From: Microvirga lupini | GTDB lineage: Bacteria; Pseudomonadota; Alphaproteobacteria; Rhizobiales; Beijerinckiaceae | Assembly: GCF_014191055.1 (NCBI RefSeq) | Contig: NZ_JACHWB010000001.1 | Coordinates: forward strand, 587,875-651,874 | DNA length: 64,000 bases | Direction: 5' to 3' | Shown here: positions 59,828-64,000 of the stretch, piece after piece | Layout: the number at the start of each line of letters is the position of its first letter | Numbering within the stretch: the first letter of the stretch is position 1 | The notes under the pieces: model-generated | Databases searched by the model: none | What the model was told of the DNA's origin: nothing | What the model saw: only the letters and a program-made list of their open reading frames with translations | Made by a program: the position numbers and the translations under genes

Positions 59828-61692
59828 CGCGGGGCTCCCGTCTTGCCGGCCTTGGCCTGATCGTACCACCACACGGTCGGGAAGGCGGCTCCGCCGTATC
59901 GGGGCATGTTTTCAGGATGGCTGTAGCGGTCCCAGCGGGCGGTGCGCTGCTTGAGCGACGTCCATTGCGGAACCACGTAATCGTGCGCCAGCAGCACGCG
60001 GTCGAGCGCCTTCGTGGCAGCCACGAGCTCGTCGCGGTCTTTGGCGAAGATCACGCGGTCGATGAGCGCGTCGATTGCAGGGTTCGCAATGCCGGCAAGG
60101 TTCTGCGAGCCTTCGCGGCTTGCCGCCTGGGAGCCCCAGAATTCGCGCTGCTCGTTGCCGGGCGACGAGGATTGAGGCCAGAGGCCGGTGGTGATGTCGA
60201 AATCGAACGCACGGGTGCGGTTGGTGTACTGCACGTCGTCCACGGTGCGCACGGTGGCTGCGATGCCGAGACGCTTGAGAACATCCGCATAGGGCAGGAA
60301 GATGCGCTCGTCGTTGGGGCTGCTGCCGAGAAGCTCGACGCTGAAGACCTCGCCCCTGGCGTTGACGCGGCGGCCGTTCTTGATCTCCCAGCCGGCTTCC
60401 TTCAGCAGGCGGTCGGCCTCGCGCAGGTTGCTGCGGATGGCCTCGGGGGAATCGCTCACCGGGTTCCTGTAGGGCGTCGTGAAGACCGCAGGCGGAACCT
60501 TGTCGCGCACGGATTCGAGGATCTCCAGCTCCTTGCCCTCGGGCAGTCCGGAGGATGCGAGATCGAGCCCGTAGAAATAGCTCGAGGGCCGCTCGTAGAG
60601 CCCGTAGAAGATCGTCTTGTTCAACTCCTCGAACGGGAAGGCCAGGTTGAAGGCCCGGCGGACGCGCTGGTCTTTGAACTGGTCGCGTCGGAGGTTGAGC
60701 ACGAAAGCCTGCATCCGGCCGCTGGCGCGGATCGGGAATTCCTCCAGAACGACGCGCCCTTCCTGGCGCGCCGGAAAGTCGTAGCCGACGGCCCAGTTGC
60801 GGGCGCTGTTCTCATAGCGGAAGTCGATGCGGTCGCCCTTGAAGGCTTCGAGCAGCACCGTGGCGTCACGGTAATATTCGAAGCGGATCTCGTCGAAATT
60901 GTTCTGGCCCACATTCACGTTGAGGTTCGTGCCCCAATAATCCTTCACGCGCTCATAAGATGCGCTGCGGCCGGGCTCGAAGCTCTTGAGGCGATAGGGG
61001 CCTGAGCCCAGCGGCGGCTCCAAGGTCGTCTGCGTGATGTCCCGCTTGCGTCCATCCGGCGCGGTGCCTTCCCACCAGTGCTTGGGCAGGACGAGCAATT
61101 GCCCCATGATCTGCGGCAGCTCGCGGTTGCCCTTTTCGTCGAAGGTGAACTTCACCTCCCGCTCGCCGAGCTTTTCGGCCTTCGTCACATTGGCATAGTA
61201 GAAGGCGTAAGTGGGGCTGTTGGTCTTGAGGGACTCGAAGGAGAAGATCACGTCATCCGCCGTCACCGGCTTCCCGTCGTGCCAGCGCGCCTCCGGGCGC
61301 AGGCGGAAGGTGACGGAGGAATAATCGTCCGGGTAGGAGAAAGCCTCGGCCAGAAGACCATAGGACGAGTTCGGCTGGTCGAGCGCGGAGGTGGTCAGGG
61401 TCTCGTAGACGAGGCCGAGCCCTCCCTCGGGGGATCCCTTCACGCCGGCCACCACGATGTTGAAGCTGTCGAAGGTGCCCTGGGCGCCGAGGCGCACCAG
61501 CCCGCCCTTGGGGGCATCCGGATTCACGTAGTCGAAATGCCTGAAGCCCGCGGGGTATTTCGGCTCGTCGAGCAGGACCGAACCGTGCCGCCATGGGGCT
61601 TCCTTGGAGGCTTCCTTGGAGGCTTCCTGGGCTGCGAGGGGAGAGAGGGCGAGGCAGGCGGCCAGGAGGCCCGGCAGAAGGGTGCGGATCAC
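59824..61692 (-). CDS. yejA: YejA-type extracellular peptide-binding protein, first copy
   Basis: 622 residues. A Sec signal peptide (LLPGLLAACLALSPLAAQEA) is followed by an imperfect KEAS repeat at about 24-32, then DEPKYPAGFRHFDYVNPDAPKGG, LGSGPYRLKSFEPGRSASYERV and [26 protein letters not shown]. It is the first gene of the minus-strand yej unit. Family-5 binding protein for peptides; in E. coli YejA takes microcin C and other peptides. Confidence 0.94.
   Translation of the reverse strand: MIRTLLPGLLAACLALSPLAAQEASKEASKEAPWRHGSVLLDEPKYPAGFRHFDYVNPDAPKGGLVRLGAQGTFDSFNIVVAGVKGSPEGGLGLVYETLTTSALDQPNSSYGLLAEAFSYPDDYSSVTFRLRPEARWHDGKPVTADDVIFSFESLKTNSPTYAFYYANVTKAEKLGEREVKFTFDEKGNRELPQIMGQLLVLPKHWWEGTAPDGRKRDITQTTLEPPLGSGPYRLKSFEPGRSASYERVKDYWGTNLNVNVGQNNFDEIRFEYYRDATVLLEAFKGDRIDFRYENSARNWAVGYDFPARQEGRVVLEEFPIRASGRMQAFVLNLRRDQFKDQRVRRAFNLAFPFEELNKTIFYGLYERPSSYFYGLDLASSGLPEGKELEILESVRDKVPPAVFTTPYRNPVSDSPEAIRSNLREADRLLKEAGWEIKNGRRVNARGEVFSVELLGSSPNDERIFLPYADVLKRLGIAATVRTVDDVQYTNRTRAFDFDITTGLWPQSSSPGNEQREFWGSQAASREGSQNLAGIANPAIDALIDRVIFAKDRDELVAATKALDRVLLAHDYVVPQWTSLKQRTARWDRYSHPENMPRYGGAAFPTVWWYDQAKAGKTGAPR
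61597..61630. repeat. 12-base tandem repeat inside the first yejA
   Basis: GGCTTCCTTGGA occurs at 61597-61608 and 61609-61620 and partly at 61621-61630. On the coding (minus) strand it gives repeated Ser-Lys-Glu-Ala just after the signal peptide. The unit is 12 bases, so changes in copy number keep the frame. Confidence 0.8.
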
Positions 61693-61790
61693 AAGGCGTC
61701 TCCTGATGGGTGAGGCGTCTGCTATTAGCTACATTTTTGGGCGCGTCAGGGCGAGCGCAAGGGACAACGCATGAAAGGCGAGGCGGCTCA

Positions 61791-61820
61791 AAAGAAAAAG
61801 CCGGGCTTTCGGCCCGGCTT
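61791..61820 (-). terminator. Terminator of the cytochrome c gene
   Basis: On the minus strand: AAGCCGGGC / GCCCGGCTT around a short loop, followed by TTTCTTTT. It lies 25 bases after the cytochrome c stop and ahead of the yejA region. Confidence 0.85.
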
Positions 61821-61844
61821 CACGATTGTGAGAGCGATGCGCTT

Positions 61845-62465
61845 TTACTGGGCCGCAGGAGCGGCAGGCGCGCCTGCAGCAGCCGGGGCAGCCGCAGGAG
61901 CGGCGCCATTGGCAGGAGCCGCGGCGGAGGCCTCGGGGAACGGGGGAGCGCTGGGGGAGATCGACTTCAGATAGGCGAGCAGATCCGCCCGGTCCTGGGC
62001 TCCGGCAAGGCCAGCGAAGGCCATGATGGTGCCGGGCGTTGCCTTCTTCGGGTTGTGAACGAAGGCGTCCAGCGCCTCATAGGTCCAGTCGCCGCCATGG
62101 GCCTTCATCCCGGCGGAATAGTTGAAGCCCTCGTGCGAGGCGACAGGGCGTCCGACGACGCCATGAAGATTCGGGCCAACCTTGTTGGGGCCGCCCTCCT
62201 CGAAGGTGTGGCAGGAGGCGCATTTGCGGGCCTGAGCCTGACCCTTGGTCGCATCGGCCTTGGCGAGAAGAACGGGGAGCGGCTCGGCCGGAGCGGCGGC
62301 AGCCCCTGCACCAGCGGCGGCGCCTTCTTCCGGCGCCGGGAGGTCATAACCGGGAACGGCGGGCTTATGGGGAGAAAACAGGCCGCCGGCGATGACGTTG
62401 ACGCCGACCACGAAAAGAAGCGAGCCGAAAACGGCGCCCGCGATCTTATTGGTCTCGATATTCAT
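61845..62465 (-). CDS. Membrane-anchored cytochrome c, class I
   Basis: 206 residues. An uncleaved hydrophobic segment at about 8-28 anchors it to the inner membrane, then an Ala/Pro/Glu linker, and the heme domain with CASCH at 82-86 and the distal Met ligand at about 148 (PGTIMAF). The layout matches CycM/c552-type cytochromes that carry electrons from the bc1 complex to an oxidase. The C-terminal 36 residues (171-206) are a low-complexity Ala/Pro tail, unusual for the family. It is divergent from kdsB. Confidence 0.92.
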   Translation of the reverse strand: MNIETNKIAGAVFGSLLFVVGVNVIAGGLFSPHKPAVPGYDLPAPEEGAAAGAGAAAAPAEPLPVLLAKADATKGQAQARKCASCHTFEEGGPNKVGPNLHGVVGRPVASHEGFNYSAGMKAHGGDWTYEALDAFVHNPKKATPGTIMAFAGLAGAQDRADLLAYLKSISPSAPPFPEASAAAPANGAAPAAAPAAAGAPAAPAAQ

Positions 62466-62735
62466 GAGTGAGGCTCTCCTCGCCTTCGTACAAGCGGCGA
62501 AACCAGCGCAGCAGAAAGGATCCGCGGACGGGTGCCCGCGTCGGGGCGTTGCTTAGCCGTTGTCATGGGGGTTTGACAATGGGGTTTCCGGAGGTTTTCG
62601 CCGTTCTCGTGGTCGCAGTTCGGGGTTGCAACGCATTCTGGCGCCTCAAGGTCCTTGGATACAGTGCCGCACGCATGACAAACAGGACCCGCCTTGCTAA
62701 GGACGCTCGAACCTTTCGCCTTCGAAGATCGCGCC

Positions 62736-63479
62736 ATGTCCGACCCCCTCGTCCTCATCCCGGCCCGCCTGGCCGCAACGCGCCTGCCGAACAAGCCCCT
62801 CGCTGACATCGCCGGCGAGCCCATGATCGTTCATGTGTGGCGCCGGGCCATGGAAGCTGGGATCGGGCCGGTGGCGGTCGCCACCGATGCGCCCGCCATC
62901 GCCGAGGCCGTGACACGGGCGGGCGGTCAGGCCGTCATGACCCGGGCCGACCACCCCTCCGGCTCGGACCGCATCTTCGAGGCTGTGGAAAAGCTCGACC
63001 CGGGGGGGCGGCATGACGTGGTCGTGAACGTCCAGGGCGACCTGCCGACGATCGATCCCCGGGCCATTGCGGCCTCCATCGCTCCGCTCTCGGACCTGCA
63101 GGTCGACCTGGCGACCCTCGTGGCCGTCATCGAGCGGGACGAGGAGAAGACCAACCCCAGCGTGGTGAAGATGGTGGGAACCCCGGTCGCTCCGGGCCGG
63201 TTCCGGGCGCTCTACTTCACCCGGGCGACCGCGCCTTACGGGGACGGCCCGCTCTATCATCACATCGGCCTCTACGCCTATCGCCGCAAGGCGCTGCAGC
63301 GTTTCGTCGGCCTGCAGCCGTCGCCGCTGGAGCTGCGCGAGAAGCTGGAGCAGCTGCGCGCCCTGGAAGCCGGCATGCGCATCGATGCCGTTGTCGTCGA
63401 CGACGTGCCGTTGGGAGTCGATACTCCGCACGATCTGGAAAGGGCGCGCGACATGATCGCAGCTCGGAGGACATTATGA
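62736..63479 (+). CDS. kdsB: 3-deoxy-manno-octulosonate cytidylyltransferase (CMP-KDO synthetase)
   Basis: 247 residues from ATG 62736 ([22 protein letters not shown]). It activates KDO with CTP for lipid A-core synthesis. Nucleotide motif [15 protein letters not shown] at the start, [34 protein letters not shown] and the C-terminal [11 protein letters not shown]. An upstream frame to 62694 adds only unrelated residues. It overlaps pheA by four bases; the pairing kdsB-pheA is common in Alphaproteobacteria. Confidence 0.96.
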   Translation: MSDPLVLIPARLAATRLPNKPLADIAGEPMIVHVWRRAMEAGIGPVAVATDAPAIAEAVTRAGGQAVMTRADHPSGSDRIFEAVEKLDPGGRHDVVVNVQGDLPTIDPRAIAASIAPLSDLQVDLATLVAVIERDEEKTNPSVVKMVGTPVAPGRFRALYFTRATAPYGDGPLYHHIGLYAYRRKALQRFVGLQPSPLELREKLEQLRALEAGMRIDAVVVDDVPLGVDTPHDLERARDMIAARRTL

Positions 63480-64000
63480 ACAAGCTTATTTCGTTCCAGG
63501 GCGAGCTGGGCGCCAACTCGCACACCGCCTGCGCGCAGGCGCGTCCCGACTGGGAGGCGCTGCCATGCCCGACCTTCGAGGACGCCTTGGCAGCCGTGAA
63601 CGAGGGAACGGCCGGTCTCGGCATGATTCCGATCGAGAATTCCATCGCCGGGCGCGTGGCCGACATTCACCACATGCTGCCGACCTCCGGGCTCCACATC
63701 GTCGGCGAGCATTTCCTGCCGATCCATTTTCACCTGATGGCCATCCCCGAGGCCAATCTCGGCACGATCAAGGACGTCTACAGCCACGTCCATGCGCTCG
63801 GCCAGTGCCGCAAGATTATCCGCAAGCTGGGCCTGAAAGCCCATGTGGCCGGCGATACCGCAGGCTCTGCCCGCGAAGTCTCCGAATGGAAGGACCCGAC
63901 CCGCGCGTCGCTCTCGCCGCGCATGGCGGCCGATATCTACGGCCTGAAAATCCTGGCGGAGAATGTGGAGGACGAGGCGCACAATACCACCCGCTTCGTC
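63476..64000 (+). CDS. pheA: Prephenate dehydratase (N-terminal part; gene runs past the window)
   Basis: 175 residues are visible from ATG 63476 to the window edge with no stop. It turns prephenate into phenylpyruvate in phenylalanine synthesis. The start [17 protein letters not shown] and the stretches [20 protein letters not shown] and [10 protein letters not shown] are the dehydratase signatures; [16 protein letters not shown] marks the end of the catalytic domain. The C-terminal ACT regulatory domain should lie beyond the window. The gene starts in an ATGA overlap with kdsB. Confidence 0.96.
   Translation, partial: MNKLISFQGELGANSHTACAQARPDWEALPCPTFEDALAAVNEGTAGLGMIPIENSIAGRVADIHHMLPTSGLHIVGEHFLPIHFHLMAIPEANLGTIKDVYSHVHALGQCRKIIRKLGLKAHVAGDTAGSAREVSEWKDPTRASLSPRMAADIYGLKILAENVEDEAHNTTRFV

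Noticed and set aside
61597..61630. Possible CRISPR-like repeat
   Set aside because: The units are 12 bases, directly adjacent without spacers, and inside a coding region.

Overview
The window is a gene-dense, GC-rich chromosomal segment of an alphaproteobacterium, most likely Hyphomicrobiales (Rhizobiales); a Microvirga/Methylobacteriaceae-type relative is my guess and is not proven by anything here. The evidence is the order TIGR02300 zinc-ribbon protein / aroA / cmk, the Hsp20-DUF1150 pair, the membrane-anchored cytochrome c with CASCH, an infC that appears to start with AUU, and Rhizobiales-style palindromic repeats. There are 62 protein genes, one tRNA, and no gap longer than 300 bases without a gene. 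I recognise no phage, insertion sequence, CRISPR array or transcription-factor gene.

Layout. 0-7.2 kb: housekeeping genes (HAD hydrolase fragment, hrpB, mgsA, DUF1194, cmk, aroA, TIGR02300). 7.27 kb: tRNA-Ala(GGC), then glcB. 9.7-13.5 kb: pxpC-pxpB, 3-hydroxybutyrate dehydrogenase, prolyl aminopeptidase. 13.6-17.6 kb: a polyamine-type ABC importer, closed by a cloverleaf-like repeat. 17.7-24.1 kb: a dipeptide-type ABC importer operon ending in a membrane dipeptidase. 24.3-28.7 kb: argH, hsp20-DUF1150 behind a likely RpoH promoter, an alpha/beta hydrolase and a GT4 glycosyltransferase. 28.8-33.9 kb: infC-rpmI-rplT-pheS-pheT. 33.9-34.7 kb: a MoeB/HesA protein.

34.8-52.6 kb is the most interesting part: a nucleoside acquisition and catabolism locus. 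The plus strand carries a BMP-family nucleoside ABC importer (binding protein, fused double ATPase, a VOC protein, two permeases), then cdd, punA, deoC, deoA and a GhrA-like reductase. The minus strand carries deoB, a GTP-cyclohydrolase-II-like URC1 protein, a URC4/DUF1688 protein, upp and dgoK, followed by a leucyl-aminopeptidase-family/NlpC-P60 pair. URC1, URC4 and a uracil phosphoribosyltransferase are the core of the URC uracil-degradation route known genetically from yeasts. Here they sit beside every enzyme needed to turn imported nucleosides into uracil and pentose phosphate, which suggests a complete import-phosphorolysis-ring-opening pathway. The reactions after URC1 are unassigned.

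52.6-61.7 kb is a minus-strand run: two YejA-type binding proteins, DUF4260, yejB, yejE, yejF and a His-rich CDF metal exporter. The window ends with a membrane-anchored cytochrome c and a kdsB-pheA pair, the latter cut by the right edge. Several mosaic palindromic repeats and gene-end hairpins punctuate the intergenic spaces.
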